Below, one piece after another: positions 10,409 to 23,791 of a stretch of 64,000 bases of DNA. Source of the DNA: Cellulomonas sp. Root485 (GTDB taxonomy: Bacteria > Actinomycetota > Actinomycetes > Actinomycetales > Cellulomonadaceae); contig NZ_LMFC01000001.1 in the NCBI RefSeq assembly GCF_001426705.1, positions 1,455,355-1,519,354 on the forward strand, in the 5' to 3' direction. The notes below the pieces were generated by a model. That model was not told the DNA's origin and did not search any database. It saw nothing but the letters and a program-made list of their open reading frames with translations. Numbering within the stretch: the first letter of the stretch is position 1; every line of letters starts with the position of its first letter. Made by a program: the position numbers and the translations under genes.

Positions 10409-10938
10409 CCCGCCAGGCGGTCTCCATCCTCGTCCTGGTCCTCGTGGTGCTCGTCGCGTTCTGGGGCATGCGTGCCGGCTGGCGGGCACGGACGCGCCGG
10501 TCCTCCGCGCTGGTGACCTCCCTGCCGGCCGCACCGGACGAGCTCGGCGCCCCGCGCCTCGCACCCGTCGACGCCACCTACGTGTCGACCACCCGGGCCG
10601 GGGACTGGCTCGACCGCGTCACCGCCCAGGGACTCGGGGTCCGCAGCCCCGCGCAGGTCGCCGTGTTCGACGCCGGGGTGCAGATCACCCGCCAGGGCGC
10701 CACGGACCTCTTCGTGCCCGCGACGGCGCTGCGAGGTGCGTCCGGAGCACCCGGCATGGCCGGCAAGGTCGTCGGGGGAGAGGGCCTCGTCGTCCTCACC
10801 TGGCAGGCCGACCCTGCCGACCCGCGCGGCCTCGACACCGGGCTGCGACCGAAGCATTCCGCCGACCGCGAGCGGCTCATCGCCGCGCTCGAGACCTTGA
10901 CCCCGGGCCACGCGCCCGCGCAGGAGGAGAACTCATGA
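10405..10938 (+). CDS. Small membrane-anchored protein of the pyr operon, unknown function
   Basis: 177 residues from GTG 10405, which overlaps the pyrC stop. One N-terminal membrane helix ([17 protein letters not shown]) is followed by RARTRRSS, which suggests a cytoplasmic C-terminal domain. That domain is rich in short strands ([19 protein letters not shown]) and resembles a PH-like fold. Proteins of this kind sit between pyrC and carA in many Actinobacteria, but I know no demonstrated role. Overlaps at both ends (GTGA with pyrC, ATGA with carA) tie its expression to pyrimidine synthesis. Confidence 0.8.
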   Translation: MTRQAVSILVLVLVVLVAFWGMRAGWRARTRRSSALVTSLPAAPDELGAPRLAPVDATYVSTTRAGDWLDRVTAQGLGVRSPAQVAVFDAGVQITRQGATDLFVPATALRGASGAPGMAGKVVGGEGLVVLTWQADPADPRGLDTGLRPKHSADRERLIAALETLTPGHAPAQEENS

Positions 10939-12103
10939 CCGACGCAATCCTGATCCTGGAGGACGGTCGGACGTTCCGCGGCCGTGCCTACGGGGCAGAA
11001 GGCTCCACGCTGGGCGAGATCGTCTTCAACACCGGGATGACCGGCTACCAGGAGACGCTCACGGACCCGTCGTACCACCGGCAGATCGTCGTGATGACCG
11101 CCCCGCACATCGGCAACACGGGCGTGAACGACGAGGACGACGAGTCGTCGCAGATCTGGGTGGCGGGCTACGTGGTCCGCGACCCCGCGCGGCGGGCGTC
11201 GAACTGGCGCTCGGTGCGCACCCTCGACGACGACCTGGTGGCCCAGGACATCGTCGGGATCAGCGAGATCGACACCCGGGCGCTGACCCGTCACCTGCGC
11301 GAGCGCGGCGTGATGCGCGCCGGCATCTTCTCGGGCGCCGGCCTCCTGGACGAGAACGGCGAGCGCCGCCCCGACGACGAGCTCGTCGAGGTGGTCCTGG
11401 CGGCGCCCGCGATGATCGGCGCCGACCTGGCCGGCGAGGTGTCCACGGACACCGCCTACGTCGTCGAGCCCGTCGGCGAGCACGTCGCGACCGTCGCGGC
11501 CGTCGACCTCGGCATCAAGGCCATGACACCGCAGCGCCTCGCCGAGCGCGGGGTCCGGGTCCACGTCCTGCCGTCGCACGCGACCATCGACGACGTGCTG
11601 GCCACCGCGCCGGACGGCGTCTTCTTCTCCAACGGTCCGGGCGACCCGTCGGCGGCGACGCACGAGATCGACCTGCTGCGCGAGGTGCTGGACCGCAAGA
11701 TCCCGTTCTTCGGCATCTGCTACGGCAACCAGCTGCTCGGCCGCGCGCTGGGTTACGGCACCTACAAGCTGGGCTACGGCCACCGCGGGGTGAACCAGCC
11801 GGTGATGGACCGCGCCACGGGCAAGGTCGAGATCACCGCGCACAACCACGGCTTCGCGGTGGACGCACCCCTCGAGGGCGAGTCCGTCGCCCCGCACGAC
11901 GGTGGACGCTACGGCCGGGTCGTGGTCAGCCACGTCGACCTCAACGACGACGTCGTGGAGGGTCTGCGGGCGCTCGACCTGCCGGCGTTCTCGGTGCAGT
12001 ACCACCCCGAGGCGGCAGCCGGCCCGCACGATGCCGCGTACTTGTTCGACCGCTTCGTCGATCTCATGGCCTCTCCCGCGAACAACCAGAAGGGTGACGC
12101 CTG

Positions 12104-12104
<1 letters not shown>
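10935..12104 (+). CDS. carA: Carbamoyl phosphate synthase, small (glutaminase) subunit
   Basis: 389 residues. It hydrolyses glutamine and passes ammonia to CarB. The class I amidotransferase triad is visible: the nucleophile Cys in [12 protein letters not shown], and His/Glu in VQYHPEA near the C-terminus. The N-terminal CarA-specific domain ([14 protein letters not shown]) is complete. GICYGNQ instead of the enterobacterial GICLGHQ is normal for Actinobacteria. GGAGGAG precedes the ATG, which overlaps the upstream stop. Confidence 0.97.
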
Positions 12105-15438
<3,334 letters not shown>

Positions 15439-15442
<4 letters not shown>

Positions 15443-16284
15443 CCGCGCCGTTCGGGGCCCGCCTGGCGGCCGCCATGGACGCGTACGGGCCACTGTGTGT
15501 GGGGATCGACCCGCACCCGAGCCTGCTCGAGGCGTGGGGGCTCCCGGACGACGCGTCCGGGCTCCGCTCGTTCGCCCTGACGGTCCTGGAGGCCGTCGGC
15601 GGGCGGGTGGCCGCGGTCAAGCCGCAGGCGGCCTTCTTCGAGCGCCACGGCTCCGCGGGGGTCGCCGTGCTGGAGGAGGTGATCGCGGCGGGCCGGGACA
15701 CCGGGACGCTCGTGATCGTCGACGCCAAGCGCGGCGACATCGGCTCGACGATGGGCGCCTACGCCGACGCGTTCCTGCGCGACGGCTCGCCGCTCGCCGC
15801 GGACGGCCTGACCGTGTCCCCGTACCTGGGCTTCGGGTCGCTGGTCCCGGCGGTCGAGCTGGCGCTCTCGTCAGGTCGAGGTCTGTTCGTGCTCTGCCTC
15901 ACCTCCAACCCGGAGGGCCACGAGGTGCAGCACGCCCGCACCGGCGACGGCGTCACGGTCGCCGCGCTCGTGGCCGCACGGGCCGCGGCCCTCAACGCCG
16001 GCGTCGACCCGCTCGGGTCGATCGGTCTGGTCGTGGGCGCTACCGTCGGCGACGCGGCCGAACGCACGGGCGTGGACCTGGCAGCCGTGAACGGCCCCCT
16101 GCTCGCGCCCGGGGTGGGCGCCCAGGGCGCTGGTCCCCGCGAGCTGGCGCGGGTGTTCGGCGCGGCACGCCGGCAGGTCCTGGCGTCCTCGTCGCGCGGC
16201 GTGCTCGCCGCCGGGCCCGACGTCGCGACCCTGCGAGACGCAGCACGACGCGCCTCCGACGAGGCGGCCGCAGCCCTCTCCTGA
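15439..16284 (+). CDS. pyrF: Orotidine 5'-phosphate decarboxylase (type 2)
   Basis: 281 residues. It converts OMP to UMP, the last step of the pathway. The active-site [14 protein letters not shown] carries the Asp-Lys-Asp charged array (Asp95, Lys97, Asp100), typical of the longer type 2 enzymes of mycobacteria and relatives. The ATG overlaps the carB stop. It is the last gene of the chain; no pyrD or pyrE lies here. Confidence 0.96.
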
Positions 16285-16337
16285 GCTCACGGGGGCGGTG
16301 TCGCCGCAGGTCCGGGCGCACTGGACGCGCGTCCGCA

Positions 16338-16366
16338 TTGCCGATCAGGGTGGTGCTCGCTAGTTT
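16338..16366 (+). promoter_or_regulatory. Promoter for mihF
   Basis: TTGCCG (16338-16343) and TAGTTT (16361-16366) are separated by 17 bases in the pyrF-mihF gap, placing the start near 16374 with a leader of about 56 bases. Confidence 0.6.
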
Positions 16367-16429
16367 CGTTCTCACGATCCCGCGCACTTCCACGTGGGTC
16401 GCCGGCCCACTGACGAGAAGGTGACGCGC

Positions 16430-16741
16430 GTGGCACTCCCTCCGCTGACTCCCGAACAACGAGCGGCAGCGCTCGAGAAGGCCAAGGCCGCCCGGCAGGT
16501 CCGCGCTGAGGTCAAGAATCGCCTCAAGTACTCGCAGGGCACGCTCTCCGAGGTGATCGCGCAGGGGCAGGCGGACGAGACCGTCGGCAAGCTCAAGGTC
16601 CTCGCACTGCTCGAGTCGCTCCCCGGCGTCGGCAAGGTCAAGGCGCGTGCGATCATCTCCGAGATCGGAATCTCCGAGACCCGTCGCGTGCGTGGGCTCG
16701 GACCGCACCAGGTGAAGGCTCTCGTCGACCGCTTCGGGTGA
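16430..16741 (+). CDS. mihF: Actinobacterial integration host factor (mIHF)
   Basis: 103 residues from GTG 16430, giving the family start [17 protein letters not shown] lies 9-10 bases upstream. An in-frame ATG at 16394 would add 12 unconserved residues. mIHF is a nucleoid protein with a helix-two-turn-helix DNA-binding region, seen here as [20 protein letters not shown] and [14 protein letters not shown]. It bends DNA, and in mycobacteria and Streptomyces it is needed for nucleoid organisation and integrase function. The neighbouring gmk-rpoZ order is typical. Confidence 0.95.
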   Translation: MALPPLTPEQRAAALEKAKAARQVRAEVKNRLKYSQGTLSEVIAQGQADETVGKLKVLALLESLPGVGKVKARAIISEIGISETRRVRGLGPHQVKALVDRFG

Positions 16742-16796
16742 TCATCTCGACAGGCGGCGGGCCGCGCCGTCCATCTCGAGGAGCACCGCACCACCC

Positions 16797-17366
16797 ATGA
16801 CGACCACGCCTGCCCGGCTGACCGTTCTCGCCGGACCGACCGCCGTGGGCAAGGGGACGGTGTCCGCCGACGTCCGATCCCGCTACCCCGAGGTCTGGCT
16901 CTCCGTCTCGGCCACCACCAGGCCACCCCGGCCCGGTGAGGTCGACGGCGTGCACTACCTGTTCGTGTCGGTGGACGAGTTCGACCGGATGGTCGAGCGC
17001 GGCGACCTCCTCGAGTGGGCGGTGGTGCACGGCCGCAACCGCTACGGCACCCCGCGGCGGCCGGTCGAGGAACGTCTCGCGGCCGGCAAGCCGGCCCTGC
17101 TCGAGATCGACCTGCAGGGCGCCCGCCAGGTGCGGGAGTCCATGCCGGACGCGCACTTCGTGTTCCTCGCACCCCCGTCGTTCGCCGAGCTGGAGCGGCG
17201 GCTCGTCGGACGGGGGACCGAGGACGCGGAGGAGCGCGAGCGCCGGCTGAGCACGGCGCGCGTCGAGCTGGCCGCGGCGGCCGAGTTCGACCAGGTGATC
17301 GTCAACGACGACGTGCACCGGGCGACCGACGAGCTGGTCCGCGGGATGGGTATCCCGACCAGGTAG
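16797..17366 (+). CDS. gmk: Guanylate kinase
   Basis: 189 residues. It phosphorylates GMP to GDP with ATP. The P-loop GPTAVGKGT (about residues 13-21), the guanylate-binding [16 protein letters not shown] segment and the lid [18 protein letters not shown] are intact. It follows mihF at 55 bases and precedes rpoZ, the usual actinobacterial arrangement. A purine-rich GAGGAG lies a little far (about 13 bases) from the ATG. Confidence 0.96.
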   Translation: MTTTPARLTVLAGPTAVGKGTVSADVRSRYPEVWLSVSATTRPPRPGEVDGVHYLFVSVDEFDRMVERGDLLEWAVVHGRNRYGTPRRPVEERLAAGKPALLEIDLQGARQVRESMPDAHFVFLAPPSFAELERRLVGRGTEDAEERERRLSTARVELAAAAEFDQVIVNDDVHRATDELVRGMGIPTR

Positions 17367-17369
17367 GAT
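17364..17369 (+). promoter_or_regulatory. -10-like element before rpoZ
   Basis: TAGGAT overlaps the gmk stop codon; initiation would be near 17376, about 30 bases before rpoZ. No clear -35. Confidence 0.4.
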
Positions 17370-17405
17370 GGGCGTAGCCCCACCACCAATCTTCGGGAGA
17401 CCACC

Positions 17406-17669
17406 GTGTCCGGAACCGTCGCCGCCCCCACGGGCATCACCGACCCGCCCATCGACCGTCTGCTCGAGCGCGCCGACTCCAAGTACGCGCTCGTCCTGTA
17501 CTCGGCCAAGCGCGCGCGTCAGATCAACGCCTACTACTCGCAGCTCAACGAGGGCCTGCTCGAGTACGTCGGCCCGCTGGTGGACACGCGTCCGCAGGAG
17601 AAGCCGCTCTCGATCGCGATGCGCGAGATCGACGCCGGCCTGCTGACGTCCGAGGCCACCGAGGGCTGA
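17406..17669 (+). CDS. rpoZ: RNA polymerase omega subunit
   Basis: 87 residues from GTG 17406, preceded by GGGAGA. The core omega signature is visible: [20 protein letters not shown], then [16 protein letters not shown] and [15 protein letters not shown]. Omega helps fold and assemble beta' and is a site of regulation of RNA polymerase in some bacteria. It is placed between gmk and coaBC, as in mycobacteria. Confidence 0.95.
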   Translation: MSGTVAAPTGITDPPIDRLLERADSKYALVLYSAKRARQINAYYSQLNEGLLEYVGPLVDTRPQEKPLSIAMREIDAGLLTSEATEG

Positions 17670-17679
17670 CCCTCCCTCC

Positions 17680-18876
17680 ATGCGCATCGTCCTCGGCGTC
17701 GCGGGCGGCATCGCCGCCTACAAGGCCGTCCTGCTGCTGCGCCTGCTGCGCGAGCAGGGCCACTCCGTCCGGGTGGTGCCCACCCCGGCGGCGCTCGAGT
17801 TCGTCGGGCGAGCCACGTGGGAGGCCCTGTCGGGCCAGCCGGTGACGACCGACGTCTTCGAGGACGTCGACCAGGTGGCGCACGTCGCCGTCGGCAAGCA
17901 GGCCGAGCTCGTGATCGTCGCCCCGGCGACGGCCGACCTCCTGGCGCGCGCCGCGACCGGGCAGGCCGGCGACCTGCTCACCGCCACCCTGCTGGTGGCG
18001 CGCTGCCCGGTGCTGCTGGCCCCCGCGATGCACACCGAGATGTGGGAGCACCCCGCCACCGTCGCGAACGTGGCGACGCTCCGGGCACGCGGCGTGCACG
18101 TGCTGGACCCGGCCGCAGGGCGCCTGACCGGCTCGGACACGGGTCTCGGGCGTCTGCCGGAGCCGGAGGAGATCGCCGCCGCCGCGCTAGCGCTGGTGAG
18201 CGACCGGCCGCGCGACCTCGAGGGGACGCACGTCGTCGTCTCCGCCGGCGGCACGCGTGAACCGCTCGACCCGGTCCGGTTCCTCGGCAACCGGTCGTCG
18301 GGTCGGCAGGGCGTCGCGCTGGCCCGGACGGCCCAGGCCCGTGGCGCGCGGGTCACCCTCGTCGCGGCGAACATCGACGTCCCGGTGCCGCCGGGGGTCG
18401 ACGTCGTCCACGCCGAGACCGGCGCCGAGCTGCGGGACGCGGTGCGCGCCGCTGCCAAGGACGCGGACGTCGTCGTGATGGCCGCCGCGGTGGCCGACTT
18501 CCGCCCGCTCACGAGCGCGGAGTCCAAGATCAAGAAGCAGCCCGACGGGGCGCCGACGGTGCTCGAGCTCGTCGAGACCGTCGACATCCTCGCCGAGCTC
18601 GGCAAGGAGAGACTGCGGGCCGGCCAGGTCGTGGTCGGCTTCGCCGCCGAGACGGGTGACGCCACGGGCACCGTGCTGGAGCACGGACGGGCGAAGGCGC
18701 GACGCAAGGGGGCCGACCTCCTCGTCGTGAACGCCGTCGGTGGTGGGCGCGGTTTCGGCACCGACGTGAACGACGTGACGATCCTGGACGGCTCCGGCGC
18801 GCTCGTCGGCCAGGCCTCGGGGACCAAGGTCGAGGTGGCCCACGCGGTGTGGGACGCCGTCGTCGCACTCCGTTGA
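17680..18876 (+). CDS. coaBC: Bifunctional phosphopantothenoylcysteine decarboxylase/synthetase
   Basis: 398 residues; two steps of coenzyme A synthesis in one protein. The FMN-dependent CoaC half (about 1-180) opens with [18 protein letters not shown] and contains the [13 protein letters not shown] substrate-binding segment. The CoaB half shows [20 protein letters not shown] and the KIKKQPD lysines. It starts at ATG 17680 only 10 bases after rpoZ, with no Shine-Dalgarno, so coupling to rpoZ is likely. Confidence 0.95.
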   Translation: MRIVLGVAGGIAAYKAVLLLRLLREQGHSVRVVPTPAALEFVGRATWEALSGQPVTTDVFEDVDQVAHVAVGKQAELVIVAPATADLLARAATGQAGDLLTATLLVARCPVLLAPAMHTEMWEHPATVANVATLRARGVHVLDPAAGRLTGSDTGLGRLPEPEEIAAAALALVSDRPRDLEGTHVVVSAGGTREPLDPVRFLGNRSSGRQGVALARTAQARGARVTLVAANIDVPVPPGVDVVHAETGAELRDAVRAAAKDADVVVMAAAVADFRPLTSAESKIKKQPDGAPTVLELVETVDILAELGKERLRAGQVVVGFAAETGDATGTVLEHGRAKARRKGADLLVVNAVGGGRGFGTDVNDVTILDGSGALVGQASGTKVEVAHAVWDAVVALR

Positions 18877-18906
18877 GACTCGGCACAGGCGGGGGCGGGA
18901 GCCCAT

Positions 18907-18912
18907 TACGCT
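18907..18912 (+). promoter_or_regulatory. Leaderless -10 for metK
   Basis: TACGCT lies 7 bases before ATG 18920; no Shine-Dalgarno precedes the gene. Confidence 0.55.
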
Positions 18913-18919
18913 GTCCGCC

Positions 18920-20122
18920 ATGACCGAGCCTGACATGCGCCTGTTCACGTCCGAGTCCGTGACCGAGGGGCACCCGGACAAGATCTGTGACCAGATCTCC
19001 GACGCCATCCTCGACGCGATCATCGAGCAGGACCCCCAGGCGCGGGTCGCGGTGGAGACGATGGTCACCACCGGCCTCGTGCACGTCGCGGGCGAGGTCA
19101 CCACCAGCGCGTACGTCGAGATCCCGCAGATCGTGCGCGAGGTGGTCCGGGGGATCGGCTACACCTCGTCGGCGATCGGCTTCGACGGCGACTCGTGCGG
19201 CATCTCGGTCTCGATCGGGCAGCAGTCGCCGGACATCGCCGCGGGCGTGGACAAGGCGCTCGAGATCCGTGAGGACTCGGCCGACCTCGATCCCCTCGAC
19301 GCGCAGGGTGCGGGCGACCAGGGCCTGATGTTCGGCTACGCCTCCGACGACACCCCGACCCTGCTGCCGCTGCCCATCTGGCTCGCGCACCGGCTCGCCG
19401 AGCGCCTGACGCTCGTGCGCAAGGAGGGGATCCTCCCGGGGCTGCGTCCCGACGGGAAGACCCAGGTCACCATCGGCTACGACGGCGACCGTGCTGTCAC
19501 GCTCGACACGGTCGTCCTGTCCACGCAGCACGACCCGGACGTGCAGCTGGAGACGACGCTGCGGCCGGCGATCGCCGAGCTCGTCGTGGCCCCCGTCCTG
19601 GAGCAGCTGGACCTGGACGCGACCGACTACCGCCTGCTGGTGAACCCGACGGGGACGTTCGTCGTCGGTGGCCCGCAGGGGGACGCGGGACTGACCGGGC
19701 GCAAGATCATCGTCGACACCTACGGCGGGATCGCCCGGCACGGTGGTGGGGCGTTCTCCGGCAAGGACCCGTCGAAGGTGGACCGCTCGGCGGCCTACGC
19801 GATGCGCTGGGTGGCGAAGAACGTCGTCGCCGCGGGGCTCGCCCGACGCTGCGAGGTCCAGGTGGCCTACGCGATCGGCAAGGCCAACCCCGTCGGCCTG
19901 TACGTCGAGACGTTCGGCACCGAGACCGTGCCGGTGAGCCGCCTGTCGGCCGCCATCCGCGACGTGTTCGACCTGCGTCCGGCCGCGATCGTGCGGGACC
20001 TCGACCTGCTGCGCCCGATCTACCGCAAGACGGCCGCCTACGGGCACTTCGGCCGGGAGCTGCCGGAGTTCACCTGGGAGCGCACCGACCGCGTGGCGGA
20101 CCTCCAGTCCGCGGTGGGCTGA
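18920..20122 (+). CDS. metK: S-adenosylmethionine synthetase
   Basis: 400 residues. It forms S-adenosylmethionine from methionine and ATP. Both signature motifs are present: the [17 protein letters not shown] opening (about residues 15-31) and [12 protein letters not shown], plus the P-loop-like [19 protein letters not shown] near residue 275. The upstream sequence has a -10 but no ribosome binding site, which suggests a leaderless mRNA. It precedes priA, as is common in Actinobacteria. Confidence 0.97.
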   Translation: MTEPDMRLFTSESVTEGHPDKICDQISDAILDAIIEQDPQARVAVETMVTTGLVHVAGEVTTSAYVEIPQIVREVVRGIGYTSSAIGFDGDSCGISVSIGQQSPDIAAGVDKALEIREDSADLDPLDAQGAGDQGLMFGYASDDTPTLLPLPIWLAHRLAERLTLVRKEGILPGLRPDGKTQVTIGYDGDRAVTLDTVVLSTQHDPDVQLETTLRPAIAELVVAPVLEQLDLDATDYRLLVNPTGTFVVGGPQGDAGLTGRKIIVDTYGGIARHGGGAFSGKDPSKVDRSAAYAMRWVAKNVVAAGLARRCEVQVAYAIGKANPVGLYVETFGTETVPVSRLSAAIRDVFDLRPAAIVRDLDLLRPIYRKTAAYGHFGRELPEFTWERTDRVADLQSAVG

Positions 20123-20158
20123 CGCTGGGTCGCCTGGCACGTCCGACAGGCGCGTGAC

Positions 20159-22234
20159 GTGAGCTCGGACGGCGAGCAGCTGATGCTCGAGGGTCTGCCC
20201 CAGCCGAAGCGGCGAGCCCGGCCGGCCGTCGGCGGGGTTCCGCTGGCGGAGCACCTGCCGGTCGCCCGGGTGTGCGTGGACCTCGTCCCGCAGCACCTCG
20301 ACCGGGTGTTCGAGTACGTCGTCCCGGCGGCTCTCGCGGACACGGCTGTGCCGGGCACCCGGGTCAAGGTGCGCTTCGGTGCGCAGGACGTGAACGGCTA
20401 CGTCCTGGAGCGCGTCGCCGAGGCCGACCACGACGGCACGCTGCTTCCCGTCCGGCGTGTCGTCTCCGCGGAGCCGGTGCTCACGCCGCAGGTCGCCCGG
20501 CTGGCGCGGGCTGTCGCAGACCGCTGGGCAGGCACCCTCAACGACGTGCTGCGCCTCGCCGTGCCCGCCCGGCACGCGCGGGTCGAGGCCGAGACGCCGA
20601 CGGAGCCGCAGGACCCGGAGCTGCCGTCGCCGTCCGCCACCGCCTGGGCGCCCTACCGCGGTGGTGCGGCCTTCCTCCAGCACGTCACGTCCGGCGGAGC
20701 CCCGCGAGCCGTGTGGTCCGCGCTGCCCGGTGCGGCGGGGGAGCGGTGGCCCGACGCGATCGCGCAGGCGGTCGCAGCCTGCGTGCTGGGCGGCCGGGGT
20801 GCCCTCGTCGTGGTGCCCGACGCGCGGGACATCGACCGGGTGCTCGGTGCGCTGGCGGACGTCGGCATCCCGCGCTGGACGCCCGGCACGCGCGGTGGGG
20901 CCGTGCGGCTCGCTGCCGACGACGGTCCAGCGGGCCGGTATCGGTCCTTCCTCGCCGCGCTGCGCGGTCAGGCGTCGGTGGTCGTCGGCACCCGTGCGTC
21001 GGCGTTCGCCCCGGTGACGAACCTCGGGCTCGCCGTCGTGTGGGACGACGGTGACCCCCTGCACGCCGAGCCGCGAGCGCCGTACCCGCACGTCCGCGAG
21101 GTGCTTGCCCTGCGGTCCGAGCTCGAGCAGTGCGCGCTGCTCGTCGCCGCGCACGGGCGCAGCGTCGACGCGCAGTCGCTGGTCGAGTCCGGCTGGGCTC
21201 GCGAGGTCGCCGCCGACCGGGCCACCACGCGCGCCCGGGCGCCGCGCGTCCAGGCCCTGACCTCCGTCGAGCTCGCCCGTGAGGGGCCGGCCGCTGCCGC
21301 GCGGCTGCCGGCGCCTGCGTGGCGCACCGTGCGGGACCGCCTCGCCGTGGGCCCCGTGCTCGTGCAGGTGCCGAGGGCCGGGTACGTCCCCGCTGTCGCG
21401 TGCGGGCGGTGCCGCGCTGCGGCGCGCTGCGGCGAGTGCCACGGTCCGCTCGGTCTGACCACGGCCGACGGCGTCCCCACGTGCGGCTGGTGCGGGCGGC
21501 TGGCCACGGACTGGCGATGCACCGAGTGCGGGGCGGGCGCGTTGCGGTCGGTCCGCGTCGGCTCGGAACGGACCGCCGAGGAGCTCGGCCGCGCGTTCCC
21601 GGGGGTTCCGATCCGCGTCTCTGGGGCCCGCGCGGCCGGCGGCGTGCTCGCGTCCGTCACGGACGTGCCGGCCGTCGTCGTCGCGACGCCGGGTGCGGAG
21701 CCGGTCGCGCCCGGCGGGTACGCCGCCGCCCTGCTGCTGGACGCGGCCGTGAGCACCGCCGGTGCGTCGCTGCGGACGGGGGAGGACGCGCTGCGCCGGT
21801 GGCTGACCGCGGCGGCGCTGGTGCGCCCGGCGTCCGAGGGCGGCACGGTCGTGCTCGTCGGCGACGCCGAGGAGCGGGTCACGCAGGCGCTCGTGCGCTG
21901 GGACCCGTCCGGGTACGCCTCGCGTGAGCTCGCCGAGCGGGCAGAGCTCGCTCTGCCACCGGCGGTCCGGATGGCCTCGGTCACCGGCCCCCGGGACGCC
22001 GTCGACACCCTGCTGTCCCGGCTCGACCTCGCTGACGCCGAGATCCTCGGCCCGGTCCCGGTCGACGCCGGCGACCAGGACGCTCTCGAGCCGGGGGTCC
22101 GGGCTCTCGTCCGCGTGCCGCGTGCCGGCGGCGCGGCCCTGGCGCGGGCGCTGTCCGCGTCGCTGGCGGTGCGCAGCGCTCGACGGGAGGGCGGCACGGT
22201 GCGCGTCCAGCTGGACCCCGCGGAGCTCGGATGA
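20159..22234 (+). CDS. priA: PriA-like primosomal protein N', helicase motifs degenerate
   Basis: 691 residues. The N-terminal 3'-end-binding domain (VARVCVDLVPQHLDRVFEYVVP) is typical of PriA, and the zinc domain keeps its eight cysteines (CGRCRAAARCGECHG and CGWCGRLATDWRCTECG). The ATPase motifs are lost: the Walker A position reads WSALPGAAGERW instead of a GSGKT loop, and the DEEH box is VVWDDGDPLH. Other Actinobacteria also carry such motor-dead PriA, so it probably recognises stalled forks or loads the replisome without unwinding. GTG start 20159; the stop overlaps the HAD gene ATG. Confidence 0.9.
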   Translation: MSSDGEQLMLEGLPQPKRRARPAVGGVPLAEHLPVARVCVDLVPQHLDRVFEYVVPAALADTAVPGTRVKVRFGAQDVNGYVLERVAEADHDGTLLPVRRVVSAEPVLTPQVARLARAVADRWAGTLNDVLRLAVPARHARVEAETPTEPQDPELPSPSATAWAPYRGGAAFLQHVTSGGAPRAVWSALPGAAGERWPDAIAQAVAACVLGGRGALVVVPDARDIDRVLGALADVGIPRWTPGTRGGAVRLAADDGPAGRYRSFLAALRGQASVVVGTRASAFAPVTNLGLAVVWDDGDPLHAEPRAPYPHVREVLALRSELEQCALLVAAHGRSVDAQSLVESGWAREVAADRATTRARAPRVQALTSVELAREGPAAAARLPAPAWRTVRDRLAVGPVLVQVPRAGYVPAVACGRCRAAARCGECHGPLGLTTADGVPTCGWCGRLATDWRCTECGAGALRSVRVGSERTAEELGRAFPGVPIRVSGARAAGGVLASVTDVPAVVVATPGAEPVAPGGYAAALLLDAAVSTAGASLRTGEDALRRWLTAAALVRPASEGGTVVLVGDAEERVTQALVRWDPSGYASRELAERAELALPPAVRMASVTGPRDAVDTLLSRLDLADAEILGPVPVDAGDQDALEPGVRALVRVPRAGGAALARALSASLAVRSARREGGTVRVQLDPAELG

Positions 22235-22842
22235 TCGACACGGTCGTGCTGGACCTCGGCAACGTGCTCGTGCGGTGGGACCCAGCCCGGCCCTTCCTCG
22301 GGCGGCTCCCGGTCCCGGACACGGAGGCGTTCCTCACCGAGTTCGACTTCATGGCGTTCAACCACCTCCAGGACGCCGGCCGCTCGTGGGCCGACGCGCG
22401 AGTCGACCTGGCGGCGAGCGCACCCGAGCACCTGGCGGCGCTCGACGTGTACGTGGAGCACTTCGCCGACACGCTGCCGGGACCGGTCCCGGGGACGTCG
22501 GACCTGGTGCGCGAGCTGCGCGCGCTCGGCATCCGCCTGCTGGGGCTCACCAACTGGTCGGCCGAGACGTTCCACCTGGCCGAGCCGGCGGCACCCGCGA
22601 TCGGGTTGCTCGAGGACGTGCTGGTCTCGGGCGAGGTCGGCGTCGCCAAGCCGGACCCGCGGGTGTTCACGCTGCTGACGGACCGGTTCGGCCTGCGTCC
22701 GGAGCGCACCGTGTTCGTCGACGACTCCGCCGCGAACGTCGCCGCGGGCGCGGCAGCCGGGTTCGACGCCGTCCTGTTCACCACGGCGGACGCGCTGCGG
22801 GCGTCGCTCGTCGCGCGCGGGGTGGCTCTGCCGCGCACCTAG
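22231..22842 (+). CDS. HAD-superfamily hydrolase (subfamily IA)
   Basis: 203 residues. HAD motif [14 protein letters not shown], motif [10 protein letters not shown], motif III lysine in [11 protein letters not shown] and motif [12 protein letters not shown] are all present. It is a small-molecule phosphatase- or dehalogenase-like enzyme of the YihX type; the substrate is unknown. The ATG overlaps the priA stop (ATGA), and its TAG stop forms part of a -10 for fmt (22840-22845). Confidence 0.88.
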   Translation: MIDTVVLDLGNVLVRWDPARPFLGRLPVPDTEAFLTEFDFMAFNHLQDAGRSWADARVDLAASAPEHLAALDVYVEHFADTLPGPVPGTSDLVRELRALGIRLLGLTNWSAETFHLAEPAAPAIGLLEDVLVSGEVGVAKPDPRVFTLLTDRFGLRPERTVFVDDSAANVAAGAAAGFDAVLFTTADALRASLVARGVALPRT

Positions 22843-22845
22843 GAT
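22840..22845 (+). promoter_or_regulatory. Leaderless -10 for fmt
   Basis: TAGGAT, overlapping the HAD stop codon, is 7 bases before ATG 22853. Confidence 0.55.
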
Positions 22846-22852
22846 CGACGAC

Positions 22853-23791
22853 ATGCGACTGCTCTTCGCCGGAACTCCCGCGGCCGCGGTGCCGTCGCTC
22901 GAGGCGCTCCTGGCCTCACGTCACGAGGTGGTCGCCGTCCTGACGCGCCCCGACGCGCGGTCCGGTCGAGGTCGGACCTCCGCACAGAGCGAGATCAAGG
23001 CGCGCGCCCTGGAGGCCGGGCTCGAGGTGCTGACCCCGCAGCGCCCGCGGGACGAGGACTTCCAGGCCCGGCTGGCCGAGCTCGCGGTCGACGCGGCGCC
23101 GGTCGTCGCCTACGGCGCCCTGATCCCGCCGGCGCTGCTGGACGTCCCTACCCACGGCTGGGTCAACCTGCACTTCTCGGTGCTGCCCGCCTGGCGCGGC
23201 GCGGCGCCCGTGCAGCACGCGATCATCGCCGGCGACGAGGTGTCGGGTGCCTCGACGTTCCGGCTGGAGGCGGGCCTCGACACTGGGCCGGTATTCGGGT
23301 TCCTCACCGAGACGATCCGTCCGCGAGACACCTCCGGTGACCTGCTCGGCCGGCTGGCGGTGGCGGGTGCCGGGCTGCTGGTGCAGACGCTCGACGCCCT
23401 GGAGGACGGGATCCTGAGCCCGGTCGTGCAGTCCACGGACGGCGTGAGCCTCGCGCCCAAGATCGAGGTCGAGGACGCGCGGGTGCGCTGGTCGCACCCG
23501 GCGCACGCCGTCGACCGGCTGGTCCGCGGGTGCACCCCCGCGCCGGGGGCCTGGACGACGCTGCCGGACGGCACCCGGCTCGGCCTCGCGCCCGTCGTTC
23601 CCGTCGCCGACGTCACCGACCTGGCACCGGGGCAGGTGCTGGCCGGCAAGAAGGAGGTGCTCGTCGGGACCGGCGGGCACGCCGTGCGGCTGACCGAGGT
23701 GACCCCGCAGGGCAAGCGGGCGATGGCCGCCGCGGACTGGGCGCGGGGCGCTCGCCTCGCCTCCGACACGGTGCTCGGAGGTGCCGCATGA
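22853..23791 (+). CDS. fmt: Methionyl-tRNA formyltransferase
   Basis: 312 residues. It formylates initiator Met-tRNA using 10-formyl-tetrahydrofolate. The sequence [18 protein letters not shown], the substrate loop region [17 protein letters not shown], the catalytic [18 protein letters not shown] (conserved N-x-H) and the Asp in GLDTGPVF are all present, followed by the C-terminal tRNA-binding domain. The stop overlaps the rsmB ATG. Confidence 0.96.
   Translation: MRLLFAGTPAAAVPSLEALLASRHEVVAVLTRPDARSGRGRTSAQSEIKARALEAGLEVLTPQRPRDEDFQARLAELAVDAAPVVAYGALIPPALLDVPTHGWVNLHFSVLPAWRGAAPVQHAIIAGDEVSGASTFRLEAGLDTGPVFGFLTETIRPRDTSGDLLGRLAVAGAGLLVQTLDALEDGILSPVVQSTDGVSLAPKIEVEDARVRWSHPAHAVDRLVRGCTPAPGAWTTLPDGTRLGLAPVVPVADVTDLAPGQVLAGKKEVLVGTGGHAVRLTEVTPQGKRAMAAADWARGARLASDTVLGGAA

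Noticed and set aside
20130..20151. Hairpin between metK and priA (CGCCTG with CAGGCG) as terminator
   Set aside because: Only 6 bp with a 10-base loop in a 36-base gap; too weak to annotate.
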